From JADGGV01 sp035715725 (GTDB taxonomy: Bacteria; Gemmatimonadota; Gemmatimonadetes; Longimicrobiales; RSA9): 10,857 nucleotides of DNA. Numbering within the stretch: the stretch's first letter is position 1; each line of letters starts with the position of its first letter. The notes beneath the pieces were generated by a model. The model was not told where the DNA came from. It saw nothing but the letters and a program-made list of their open reading frames with translations, and ran no database searches. The DNA lies in NCBI GenBank assembly GCA_035715725.1, contig DASTKT010000105.1, forward strand, positions 1-10,857. The letters run 5' to 3'. This document shows, piece by piece, positions 1 to 6,080 of this stretch. Both the position numbers and the translations under genes were made by a program.

Positions 1-227
1 CCGAGCTCGTACATCGAGTAGAGGATGCGCCGGTGCACGGGCTTGAGCCCGTCGCGCACGTCCGGCAGCGCCCGCTGCACGATCACGCTCATGGAGTAGT
101 CGAGGAAACTCTCCCGCATCTCGTCTTCGATCAGGCGGGGAAGGACCCGCTCCCGTCGCGTCGCCATCACCATCCTGGGCTGGTCTCCGGTCTGTTTCTG
201 CGCCTCGGAATTGGTCGAATCCTGCAT
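1..227 (-). CDS. gyrA: DNA gyrase subunit A, N-terminal fragment (gene runs off the left edge)
   Basis: This is the first 75 codons plus two bases of the topoisomerase subunit that cuts and rejoins DNA in gyrase. Read on the minus strand from the ATG at 225-227, residues 32-75 carry the conserved GyrA opening: IEDEMRESFLDYSMSVIV, then RALPDVRDGLKPVHRRILY. The first 20 or so residues (MQDSTNSEAQKQTGDQ...) are a non-conserved polar extension. A purine-rich GAGGG lies about nine bases before the ATG, which supports this start. The catalytic tyrosine and the quinolone-resistance region lie outside the window. ParC shares this N-terminal sequence, so the choice of gyrA over parC rests on overall similarity. 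Assignment to the GyrA/ParC family is very secure. The 188-bp gap upstream suggests its own promoter rather than read-through from the sigma operon, but I could not pick out convincing promoter boxes. Confidence 0.93.
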   Translation of the reverse strand, partial: MQDSTNSEAQKQTGDQPRMVMATRRERVLPRLIEDEMRESFLDYSMSVIVQRALPDVRDGLKPVHRRILYSMYEL

Positions 228-340
228 CGTTGACTACCCTCGGGGCGGGTCGAAGGTTCGGCAAATCTTCGGGACGAGGATGCGATCCGAGCCCGCATCC
301 CGCAAGGTCTCGAGCCACGGGAGCGGCACGGCCGGCGCAC

Positions 341-374
341 CGGTCTCCGGGCGATCGACGCTACGCGGAGACCG
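341..374. terminator. Stem-loop between the anti-sigma gene and gyrA
   Basis: A perfect 8-bp inverted repeat, CGGTCTCC (341-348) and GGAGACCG (367-374), encloses an 18-base loop. It lies 42 bases past the end of the anti-sigma factor gene and upstream of gyrA, both on the minus strand. It may end the sigma/anti-sigma transcript or sit in the gyrA leader. No T-run follows on either strand, so it is a weak intrinsic terminator at best. Confidence 0.3.
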
Positions 375-415
375 TGGGGTGCGAGCGCCGCGAGCGCAAG
401 GCCTGTGCGCCGGGA

Positions 416-673
416 TCAGTGTCGGGGAGGCTCGATGCCTTCGGTGCGGAGGATGCTGGCGATCCTCGTGCGGAGCTGCGGCGGGGCGGCGGGCTGACCC
501 TTGGCGGCGCGGTGGAGCGCATCCTGGAAGGAGCCGCAGAACTGGAGGAAGGGGTAGCACCCCGCGCACACTTCCATGTGGTGGCGGACGGCGGCGGCGT
601 CCCCGGCGGCGAGCTCGCCGTCGAGGAACTCGTAGAGTCGCGCGAGAGCCTCGAGGCAGTCGGTTCGGGTCAT
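416..673 (-). CDS. Zinc-binding anti-sigma factor (ZAS/RsrA-like)
   Basis: This 85-residue protein probably binds and inhibits the ECF sigma factor encoded just upstream. It shows the zinc-binding anti-sigma signature H32-x3-C36-x2-C39, preceded by C6 in a helix (CLEALARLYEFLDGEL) of the kind seen in RsrA, and it has an extra cysteine at 46. It has no membrane segment, so it should be cytoplasmic. In RsrA-type proteins, oxidation of the zinc cysteines releases the sigma factor. That chemistry is known for the family and only inferred here. Its ATG overlaps the sigma stop codon in an ATGA (670-673), the usual sign of translational coupling and a fixed ratio of partners. The length is typical for the family. 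The role is well supported; the inducing signal is unknown. Confidence 0.85.
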   Translation of the reverse strand: MTRTDCLEALARLYEFLDGELAAGDAAAVRHHMEVCAGCYPFLQFCGSFQDALHRAAKGQPAAPPQLRTRIASILRTEGIEPPRH

Positions 674-1248
674 TGTGGGTTCACCTGGACGTAGCCGGAT
701 TCGGTGGCATACTCGTAGAGCTGCCGCTGGAGCAGTCGTCGCCCGCGGAAGAGCCGGCTTTTCACGGTGCCGATCGGGATGCCGAGCACGTCGGCGATCT
801 CCGCGTACGAGAGTCCTTCGAGGTCGCTGAGCACGACGGCGTCCCGGAAGTCGGCGGGGAGCCCCTCGATCGCGAGAAGGATTCCATCATCGATGATCGA
901 GGCGAAGAACTGGCCCTCCGGGTCGTACTGGTACGCCGTCGTGAAGACGGGGATCTCGCCGGTCTGGACGCCGCTGGTGTCGACCTCATTGGCGGCCTGG
1001 CGCACGGTCTCGTCGCGGCGGCGATCCCGCTTCCGCTGCCGCAGGAATACATTGCGGCATATCGTAAACAACCAGCTTTTGGCGCGGGTTCCCGGGGTGT
1101 ACTGTTCCCAGGCGCGATAGGCGCGCAGGAATGTCTCCTGGACGAGGTCCTCGGCGTCCGCCGGGGAGCCGCTCAACCGCAGCGCGAAGCGGTAGACCGC
1201 ATCGAGGTGCGGGAGAGCCTCTTGCTGGAACGACTCCATCCGATCCAT
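670..1248 (-). CDS. ECF RNA polymerase sigma factor (SigR/RpoE-like)
   Basis: This 192-residue sigma-70-family factor has only regions 2 and 4, as ECF sigmas do. Region 2 covers about residues 10-76, with the core-binding motif DLVQETFLRAYRAW and the -10-recognition segment KSWLFTICRNVFLRQRKR. Region 4 covers about 125-178, with the helix-turn-helix LSYAEIADVLGIPIGTVKSRLFRGRR. A linker of about 45 residues joins them. Pairing with a soluble zinc anti-sigma points to the SigR/RsrA type, which responds to thiol-oxidative stress in actinobacteria. The regulon here is unknown. The frame stays open upstream to about 1455, but that extra stretch is low-complexity and lies over the divergent membrane-protein gene, so I start at the ATG at 1248; ATG 1239 is also possible. 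Neither start has a clear ribosome site. I saw no obvious self-regulated GGAAT/GTT-type promoter. Confidence 0.92.
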   Translation of the reverse strand: MDRMESFQQEALPHLDAVYRFALRLSGSPADAEDLVQETFLRAYRAWEQYTPGTRAKSWLFTICRNVFLRQRKRDRRRDETVRQAANEVDTSGVQTGEIPVFTTAYQYDPEGQFFASIIDDGILLAIEGLPADFRDAVVLSDLEGLSYAEIADVLGIPIGTVKSRLFRGRRLLQRQLYEYATESGYVQVNPQ

Positions 1249-1260
1249 GGGAGAACCGCG

Positions 1261-1271
1261 AGAAGAGGGGG
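1261..1271 (+). promoter_or_regulatory. Ribosome binding site choosing a TTG start for the VTT-family gene
   Basis: The purine run AGAAGAGGGGG includes GAGGG seven bases before a TTG at 1277. The alternative ATG at 1247 is preceded by pyrimidine-rich sequence with no Shine-Dalgarno match, and its codon overlaps the start codon of the divergent sigma gene. This favours the TTG. Confidence 0.45.
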
Positions 1272-1276
1272 TATCG

Positions 1277-2059
1277 TTGAACGCAGGGGAGCCGTCGTCG
1301 CCGGGCGCCGGATCCGAATCGCGCGCGGGCGGGACCTCCGCACCGGACGACTCGGTCGAAGGGGGCCAGCCGCGTGCGTCGGGGCGGTCGGCGGCGCTCC
1401 GGTTCGGGCTCCTGGTCGTTTTCTTTGTCGTGGTCGTCGTGCTCCTGCGGTTCACGCCGTTGCGGGCGCTCGGGTCCAGGTCCGGTGTCCTCGCCGGTCT
1501 GGCGAGGATCCGGGCGGCGCCGGCGGCGCCGGTCGTATTCGTTGTCGTCTACGCCGTCGCCGCCGGGCTGGCGCTGCCGGGGAGCGCACTCACGCTGGCC
1601 GGCGGGGCCGTCTTCGGCCTCTGGCCGGGCGTGGCGCTGAACCTGGCCGGGGCCGTGGCGGGCGCGACGGCCGCCTTCCTTCTCGCGCGGGGGTTGGGCC
1701 GGGAGTTCGTGTCGCGACGGCTCCATGGCCGGGTCGCGGCGCTCGACCGGGAGGCGGAGCGCCACGGCTTCCGGGCGATCCTGCTGCTCCGTCTCGTACC
1801 CCTCGTCCCGTTTAACGCATTGAACTACGGCGCGGGGCTTTCCGCGGTTCGGCTGCGGGACTACGTCCTGGCGAGCGCGGTCGGAATGCTGCCGGGGACA
1901 TTCGCCTACACGTACTTCGCGGAGGCGATCCTGGCCGGAAGCCTGGAGGCACGGCGTGACGCGTACCTCCACATGATCCTTGCCGGCGCGCTGCTCATGC
2001 TGCTCTCGCTGCTGCCGCTGTTGTTGCGCCGACGTGGTTCCGACCGGGCCGCTTCGTGA
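1277..2059 (+). CDS. TVP38/TMEM64 (VTT/DedA-like) family membrane protein
   Basis: This is an inner-membrane protein of the VTT (SNARE-associated/DedA-related) superfamily, some members of which move or scramble lipids. It is 260 residues if read from the TTG at 1277, or 270 from the ATG at 1247. Numbered from 1247, a polar N-terminus of about 50 residues is followed by a first membrane helix at 52-69, then the family core: the segment VYAVAAGLALPGSALTLAGG at 101-120, then AVFGLWPGVALNLAGAVAGATAAFLLARGLGR to about residue 152. The loop LLLRLVPLVPFNALNYGAGL at about 179-198 is the second signature of TVP38 proteins. A last helix lies near 243-260, ending in RRRGSDRAAS. The gene diverges from the sigma factor, so it could belong to that regulon, but no promoter evidence was found. 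Function in bacteria is poorly defined; family membership is secure and the exact start is not. Confidence 0.88.
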   Translation: MNAGEPSSPGAGSESRAGGTSAPDDSVEGGQPRASGRSAALRFGLLVVFFVVVVVLLRFTPLRALGSRSGVLAGLARIRAAPAAPVVFVVVYAVAAGLALPGSALTLAGGAVFGLWPGVALNLAGAVAGATAAFLLARGLGREFVSRRLHGRVAALDREAERHGFRAILLLRLVPLVPFNALNYGAGLSAVRLRDYVLASAVGMLPGTFAYTYFAEAILAGSLEARRDAYLHMILAGALLMLLSLLPLLLRRRGSDRAAS

Positions 2060-2117
2060 GACAGTACCTTGGTCCCCGGACGGTGTCAATCAGGCCCGGC
2101 GAGGGTTCCTGACGGCC

Positions 2118-2157
2118 CCGCCGGCGCGCCTCGGCCCTCGATCCGGCGCGCCGGCGG
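2118..2157. terminator. Perfect 13-bp inverted repeat, likely bidirectional terminator
   Basis: CCGCCGGCGCGCC (2118-2130) and its exact reverse complement (2145-2157) enclose a 14-base loop. It sits between two convergent genes that end at 2059 (plus) and 2288 (minus), the expected place for a shared terminator. The stem is all G and C. Neither side has a clear T-run, so termination would depend on stem strength or Rho. The other 230 bases of this gap show only a short palindrome, GGTCCGGACC at 2260-2269. Confidence 0.5.
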
Positions 2158-2287
2158 CGACCACGGGGCCGCTGGCGCACCCGCGCGTCACCCTCCGAGC
2201 GGATTCCGGAACGCCGTTGTTAGAACGCCCGAGCGAGGCGCGGCCGGACGGGCGCAACGGGTCCGGACCGGCCGGCGTCGCGCGGGA

Positions 2288-2602
2288 TCATTCCCACTCC
2301 TCCAGGATCTCCTCGAACTCCGCCGCCATCCCGGGGTGGCCGTGCCGGCGGGCTGCGTCCACCCCGCGCTCATACGCCTGGCGGGCCTCGGCGGGACGCC
2401 CGAGCTCCCGCAGCGCGCGCCCGAGCCGGCCCCACGCGTTCCCCTGGTCGTCGGTCGTGTCGAGGTATTGGCGCAGCTCCTCCGCCACCGCCTCCCAGCG
2501 ACCGGCCTTCTCGTACTCCACCGCGAGCGCGAAGCGGAGCCGCGCATCCCCCGGGCTGCGCTCCAGCATCTTCCGCAGTGACTCGATCCTCGAGCTATCC
2601 AT
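2288..2602 (-). CDS. Small tetratricopeptide-repeat protein
   Basis: This 104-residue, all-helical, acidic protein has no signal peptide or membrane segment. Two TPR-like units are visible: about 20-47 (DARLRFALAVEYEKAGRWEA) and 54-87 (GNAWGRLGRALRELGRPAEA, ending YERGVDAA). They carry the small-residue spacing and the G-R-x-x-E/A-A turns of the repeat. A final helix (AAEFEEILEEWE) probably caps the array. It resembles a widespread class of roughly 100-residue bacterial TPR proteins with no settled function, presumably protein-protein adaptors. Its ATG overlaps the end of the DUF72 gene by 8 bp. A strong ribosome site, GGGGAGGAG, lies five bases before the start. It is therefore co-transcribed with DUF72 and could work with it. 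Confidence 0.82.
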   Translation of the reverse strand: MDSSRIESLRKMLERSPGDARLRFALAVEYEKAGRWEAVAEELRQYLDTTDDQGNAWGRLGRALRELGRPAEARQAYERGVDAARRHGHPGMAAEFEEILEEWE

Positions 2603-3506
2603 CCGCGCTCCTCCCCTTGCCGTCGGAGGCCAACATGGCGGCCAGGCGCATGGCGTCGCCGGGCGCGTGCACCTTGGCGTCGTTGTCGAAGTATACGTAG
2701 ACGTCCCGTTTCCGAGCTGCCGGCGACGGCGCCCCTTCCACCCTCACCGCGTCGGCCGGCCAGCCTCCCGCCCGCCACGTCCGGATCCGGTCCGCCCACC
2801 ACTGGAGCTCGGAATCGGTATAGCCGCTCGCATAGAGCTGCTCCGAGCCGTGGAGCCGCACATACACGAAATCCGCGGTCAGCTCCTCCGCGTACGGCCA
2901 GGTCCCGGCGCTGTCGGCGAAGACGAGCGCGGCGCCATGCTCCCGGAGCATCTCGACGAACTCCGGGACGAGGTAGCTCTCGTGCCTCACCTCGAACGCG
3001 TGCCGGATCGGCTGGTCCGCTTCCGCCTCCGTCCACGCGCCCGCCTTCAGCCGCGCATCGTGTCGGCGCGCCAACTCGGCCGCCTCCACGGTCGTGCGGG
3101 GGAGCCGCGCGAGAAAGTCGGCTACCCGGCGCGCGTCGAAGCCGAGTTGCGGCGGGAGCTGCCAGAGGATCGGCCCCAGCTTCGGCCCCAGGCGCAGCAC
3201 TCCGGAGGCGAAGAAGTTCGCCAGCGCGGTGTCGACGCCCACGAGCTTCTTCATGTGCGTGATGAAGCGGCTCCCCTTCACCGCGAAGACGAAGCGCTCG
3301 GGCGTCTCGTCCCGCCAGCGCGCAAAGCTCGACGGCCGCTGAAGCGAGTAGAACGAGCCGTTGATCTCGATCGAGCTCAGCTGCCGGCTGGCGTACTCCA
3401 GCTCCCGGCGGTGCGGGAGTCCGCTGGGGTAGAAGATGCCCCTCCAGGCGGGGTACGTCCACCCCGAAATGCCGATCCGGAGCTCGCTCGTCCGCTGTTT
3501 CGTCAT
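2595..3506 (-). CDS. DUF72 domain-containing protein (YecE family)
   Basis: This 303-residue soluble cytoplasmic protein has the full DUF72 fold length. Family hallmarks in order are RIGISGWTYPAWRGIFYP (10-27), SIEINGSFYSL (45-55), RFVFAVKGSRFITH (71-84), LGPILWQLPP (110-119), FEVRHESYL (171-179), FVYVRLHGSEQLY (213-225) and VYVYFDNDAKVHAPGDAM (269-286). The fold is a TIM-like barrel distantly related to AP-endonuclease-type barrels. No biochemical role is firmly established for the family. I start at the ATG at 3504-3506; a TTG three codons further upstream (3515) is possible, but neither has a clear ribosome site. It is the first gene of a two-gene unit with the TPR gene and is divergent from the JAMM-like exported protein. 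Confidence 0.92.
   Translation of the reverse strand: MTKQRTSELRIGISGWTYPAWRGIFYPSGLPHRRELEYASRQLSSIEINGSFYSLQRPSSFARWRDETPERFVFAVKGSRFITHMKKLVGVDTALANFFASGVLRLGPKLGPILWQLPPQLGFDARRVADFLARLPRTTVEAAELARRHDARLKAGAWTEAEADQPIRHAFEVRHESYLVPEFVEMLREHGAALVFADSAGTWPYAEELTADFVYVRLHGSEQLYASGYTDSELQWWADRIRTWRAGGWPADAVRVEGAPSPAARKRDVYVYFDNDAKVHAPGDAMRLAAMLASDGKGRSADG
2609..2617 (-). promoter_or_regulatory. Strong Shine-Dalgarno site for the TPR gene
   Basis: On the minus strand GGGGAGGAG lies inside the last codons of the DUF72 gene, with five bases between it and the ATG at 2600-2602. It fixes the TPR start and shows independent re-initiation within the overlapping pair. Confidence 0.7.
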
Positions 3507-3700
3507 GCCAGGCAAGTGCTTGTTTTACAACTTGTTCCGCGGGGTCGGCCGCCTCCGCGGAGCGGTACCGAGATTGCATACGCTGGTCCACGAGCCGGTC
3601 GTCGTCGGCCGGACGCGCGGGGGGAGGGCGAACACGACTCGCCGTGGTCTGCGGCTCTGGGGCGGCGGCGAGAGCAGGTATAGATCGGGAGGTGGATGTG
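3507..3700. other. Divergent intergenic region, no clear promoter boxes
   Basis: These 194 bases separate the DUF72 gene (minus) from the exported JAMM-like gene (plus), so both promoters should lie here. The stretch 3510-3540 is locally AT-rich, a likely melting region for the minus-strand promoter. CCGCGG occurs twice about a dozen bases apart near 3540-3560. No pair of hexamers with proper spacing stood out. Confidence 0.4.
3687..3695 (+). promoter_or_regulatory. Shine-Dalgarno site fixing the start of the JAMM-like gene
   Basis: GGGAGGTGG ends five bases before the ATG at 3701. A GTG farther upstream at 3644 is also in frame, but starting there would put a polar, arginine-containing stretch before the signal peptide and would leave this site unused. 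Confidence 0.65.
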
Positions 3701-4225
3701 ATGGTGAGGATTGGGATGTGGCTGGGCGCGCTGCTGGTGGTCTCCGGTTCCGCGGCAGCGCAACAGTCCCCCTCCTGGGTGGCGAAGGCGAGCGCGCCGA
3801 TGGATGTCACGACGAACGAGGCGGGGGTAGCGGCGGTGTACGTGGCACCGGAGGTGGCACAGGCGTGGAACTACCTTTACCGGTTCATCGACGAGGCGGA
3901 GTTCGTGCTCTGCCTGGAGGGGCACGAGAACAACGGCGTGGTGCGGATCGAAGGTTTCCGCCTGGCGCACATCGAGGCGGCGGGACCGACCAGCGTCCGG
4001 TACCAGCCGTGCGACATCCCGAGCTACGTCGGGACGGCCCATAACCACCCGCCCGCCAGCGGTGACCCGCCGGCGTGTTATCGGTCCGTCCCCGACCGGC
4101 GCAGCTTCGAGCAGGACTCGAAGGCGGTCGTGGACGTCGTGCTTTGCGGCGAAGACAAGTGGGTCTGGATGCTGAAGGATGGACGGAAGGGCGGCACGGT
4201 CCCGCAACAGAGCCCTCAGGGCTGA
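3701..4225 (+). CDS. Exported protein with a JAMM/JAB-like metallopeptidase pattern
   Basis: This 174-residue protein begins with a clear signal peptide: MVRIG, then a hydrophobic core (MWLGALLVVSGS), then a likely cleavage after AAA-20 before QQ. It should act in the periplasm or outside the cell. The mature part carries what looks like the JAMM zinc site of JAB/MPN/RadC-fold proteins: E73 (in VLCLEGHE), H114-N-H116-P, and S129-V-P-D132, followed by a strand VVDVVLCGEDKWVWML like the one after the site in JAB domains. In the usual motif ten residues separate the second His from the Asp; here there are fifteen, with the extra loop PPASGDPPACYR. Four cysteines (71, 104, 126, 149) could form disulfides after export. 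I infer a zinc-dependent peptidase or isopeptidase-like fold. Substrate and activity are unknown, and a degenerate JAB fold without activity is possible. The start is set by the Shine-Dalgarno site at 3687-3695. Confidence 0.72.
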   Translation: MVRIGMWLGALLVVSGSAAAQQSPSWVAKASAPMDVTTNEAGVAAVYVAPEVAQAWNYLYRFIDEAEFVLCLEGHENNGVVRIEGFRLAHIEAAGPTSVRYQPCDIPSYVGTAHNHPPASGDPPACYRSVPDRRSFEQDSKAVVDVVLCGEDKWVWMLKDGRKGGTVPQQSPQG

Positions 4226-4230
4226 CGGAG

Positions 4231-4260
4231 GCCGCCCGGATCGCGTGATCGGAGGGCGGC
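4231..4260. terminator. GC-rich hairpin after the JAMM-like gene
   Basis: GCCGCCC (4231-4237) pairs with GGGCGGC (4254-4260), and an inner GATC/GATC pair sits around a GCGT loop. It begins five bases after the stop codon of the plus-strand gene, in a convergent gap, so it likely ends that transcript. No T-run follows. Confidence 0.45.
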
Positions 4261-4291
4261 TCCCGCGAGGGGGTCGCCCTCGTTCGCATCA

Positions 4292-4309
4292 GCGCCGCGT
4301 CACCGGCGC
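4292..4309. terminator. Second hairpin in the convergent gap, facing the ABC operon end
   Basis: GCGCCG (4292-4297) and CGGCGC (4304-4309) form a perfect 6-bp stem with a 6-base loop. It lies about 28 bases beyond the stop codon of the minus-strand permease gene and could terminate the four-gene operon. Evidence is structural only. Confidence 0.35.
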
Positions 4310-4337
4310 AGCGCCCCGGCGGCGGGTCGACGACGCC

Positions 4338-6074
4338 TCAGCCGCCGCCGCGACGGACGGCATCGTCGGCGGCCGCCATCTGCCCCACCCCGAAGACGAT
4401 GGCCATGACGACGATGAGCAGGACGGCGTACGCCGCGGCGGCGCCGAAGTCGTACGCACGAAGCTGCGACAGGATCTCGACCGAGATGGGCCGCGTCGAA
4501 TGCGTGTACAGCAGGATCGACGCGACGAACTCACCGAGTGCGGTGACGAAAGCGAGCAGCGCGCCGGCGAGGAGCCCCGGGAGCACCAGCGGCACGACGA
4601 CGCGGCCGAGCGTGCGCGCGGGCCCCGCGCCCAGCGACGCGGCCGCCTCCTCCACGGCGGGATCGAGCTGGCGGAAGCTCGTGAGGGCGGCTCGGGTTAC
4701 GAGTGGAATGTTGCGGATGAAGTAGGCGAGCGGCAGGATCGCGGCCGTCCCGACGAGGACGAAGCGGCCGGCCCAGGGCGCATTCACGCTGAACGTCGTC
4801 GCGAGAGCAAGGGCGAGGACGGTCCCGGGCAGGGCCCACGGGAGCGCCACCAGCGCGCCAACGAGCCCTTTGCCGCGGAACGGGCGACGCACGATCAGCC
4901 ATGCCGCGGCGATCGCGAGGGCCACGTTCGCGATCGTCGAGGTCGTCGCCATGTTCAGGGAGTTCAGGATCGGCCGCAGCCGGGCGGCATCGCCGAACAT
5001 GAGGCGGTAGTTGACGAGCGAGAGCTCCGGCGGGAACAGCTCGGTCGTCCAGGTCCCGAGCGGGACCAGCGAGACGAGCCCCACGGTCAGGTGCGGCAGG
5101 ATCAGGACGATCACGACGAGCAGCGCGAGGATCCCGGCCCCGGTGTCGGCGGCGCCGCGCCGCCGCACCGGCGCGATCCCCTTGCCCGCGCCGGTGTATG
5201 CCCGCCCTCGCTCGAGGCGCTCCAGCAGGCCGAGGAACAGGAGCGAGGTCGCTGCGAGCACGACTGCTTCGACCGCGGCCAGCGCGAGGTCCTCCGGTGT
5301 CCCGTTCAGCTTGCTCACGAACACCTGCGTCGTCAGCACGCGGAACCCGCCGCCGAACACGTACGGCGCGCTGAACGAGCCCATCGACGTCATGAAGACG
5401 AGCAGGGCGGCGCCGCCGATGGCGGGGAAGAGCAGGGGGAGCGTCACCCGGCGGAGGACCGTGAGGCCGGAGGCGCCGAGCGCGCGGGCGGCCTCCGCCT
5501 GCGCCGGGTCGAGCCGCGCCAGCGCCGCGCTCGTGAACATGTAGAAGTACACGTACATCGTGTACGCATGCACGAGCAGGATCGCCGCCGGGCCGTTCAG
5601 CCTCCACGGCGGCGCCTCCAGCCCCAGCAGGAGCTGCACACCGCGCGTGAGGAAGCCGGTCTCGCCGTAGAGGAAGAGGAACGCGATCACGCCGACCAGG
5701 GGCGGCAGCAGCACCGGCAGCGCGGCCAGCGCCGCGAGCAATCGGCGACCCGGGAAGTCGAAGCGGGTGAACAGGAACGCCAGCGGTACGCCGACGAGGC
5801 CGGAAAGGACCACGCTCGCCAGCGAGATCCAGACGCTGTTCCAGAGGGCGCCCAGCTCGGACGGGCTGCGCAGGAAGCGGGCGTACGCCGCCAGCGTCCA
5901 CCGCCCGCTCAGCCGGAGACTGTCGGCCAGGACGTAGAGGTTCGGGTAGAGGACCAGCCACACGAGCACGGCGAGCACGACGCCGGCGAGCAACGCCGTC
6001 CGGCTCGCGGCGCGGCGCGGACGCGCGGGCCGTCCAGCGGCGGTGCGCGTCGCCTCGGCGGTGGTCGGCGCCAT
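4338..6074 (-). CDS. Fused two-domain ABC transporter permease (FbpB-like)
   Basis: This 578-residue inner-membrane protein carries both translocation halves of a type I importer in one chain, as FbpB/AfuB-type proteins do. A positively charged N-terminus (to residue 25) leads into a first helix (27-45). Each half ends in the EAA loop that docks with the ATPase: residues 194-217 (EAARALGASG... then LPLLFPA) and 475-500 (EEAAASLGAG... then VPLVLPG). Numerous other hydrophobic helices are visible, for example 82-103, 117-136, 162-182, 314-338, 381-396, 405-428, 438-456, 498-522 and 546-566. The linker between halves lies near 285-312. The start ATG is six bases after the ATPase stop, with TGAGG overlapping that stop as a plausible ribosome site. 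It is the last gene of the operon. Substrates of this permease class include ferric iron, 2-aminoethylphosphonate, thiamine and polyamines; the sequence alone does not decide. Confidence 0.93.
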   Translation of the reverse strand: MAPTTAEATRTAAGRPARPRRAASRTALLAGVVLAVLVWLVLYPNLYVLADSLRLSGRWTLAAYARFLRSPSELGALWNSVWISLASVVLSGLVGVPLAFLFTRFDFPGRRLLAALAALPVLLPPLVGVIAFLFLYGETGFLTRGVQLLLGLEAPPWRLNGPAAILLVHAYTMYVYFYMFTSAALARLDPAQAEAARALGASGLTVLRRVTLPLLFPAIGGAALLVFMTSMGSFSAPYVFGGGFRVLTTQVFVSKLNGTPEDLALAAVEAVVLAATSLLFLGLLERLERGRAYTGAGKGIAPVRRRGAADTGAGILALLVVIVLILPHLTVGLVSLVPLGTWTTELFPPELSLVNYRLMFGDAARLRPILNSLNMATTSTIANVALAIAAAWLIVRRPFRGKGLVGALVALPWALPGTVLALALATTFSVNAPWAGRFVLVGTAAILPLAYFIRNIPLVTRAALTSFRQLDPAVEEAAASLGAGPARTLGRVVVPLVLPGLLAGALLAFVTALGEFVASILLYTHSTRPISVEILSQLRAYDFGAAAAYAVLLIVVMAIVFGVGQMAAADDAVRRGGG

Positions 6075-6080
6075 CGTGCC

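Noticed and set aside
1249..1455. Longer sigma factor start giving a 261-residue protein
   Set aside because: The added 69 residues are low-complexity (Thr/Lys run, Pro/Ser-rich), are not part of ECF sigma factors, and lie antisense to the VTT gene.
211..1815. A 534-codon plus-strand open frame across the sigma and anti-sigma genes
   Set aside because: It is antisense to two recognisable genes and continues out of frame through the VTT gene. The translation has no coherent domain.
1980..3683. A 567-codon plus-strand open frame over the TPR and DUF72 genes
   Set aside because: It is antisense to two well-supported genes, one with a strong ribosome site, and has no recognisable motif.
3679..3685. 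TATAGAT as a -10 box for the JAMM-like gene
   Set aside because: It sits only a few bases before the ribosome site, so the transcript start would fall inside that site, and no -35 match is seen 17 bases upstream.
2188..3810. A 540-codon minus-strand frame across the DUF72 and TPR genes
   Set aside because: It is an alternative frame of the same strand, with arginine-rich low-complexity content; it conflicts with the DUF72 family motifs.
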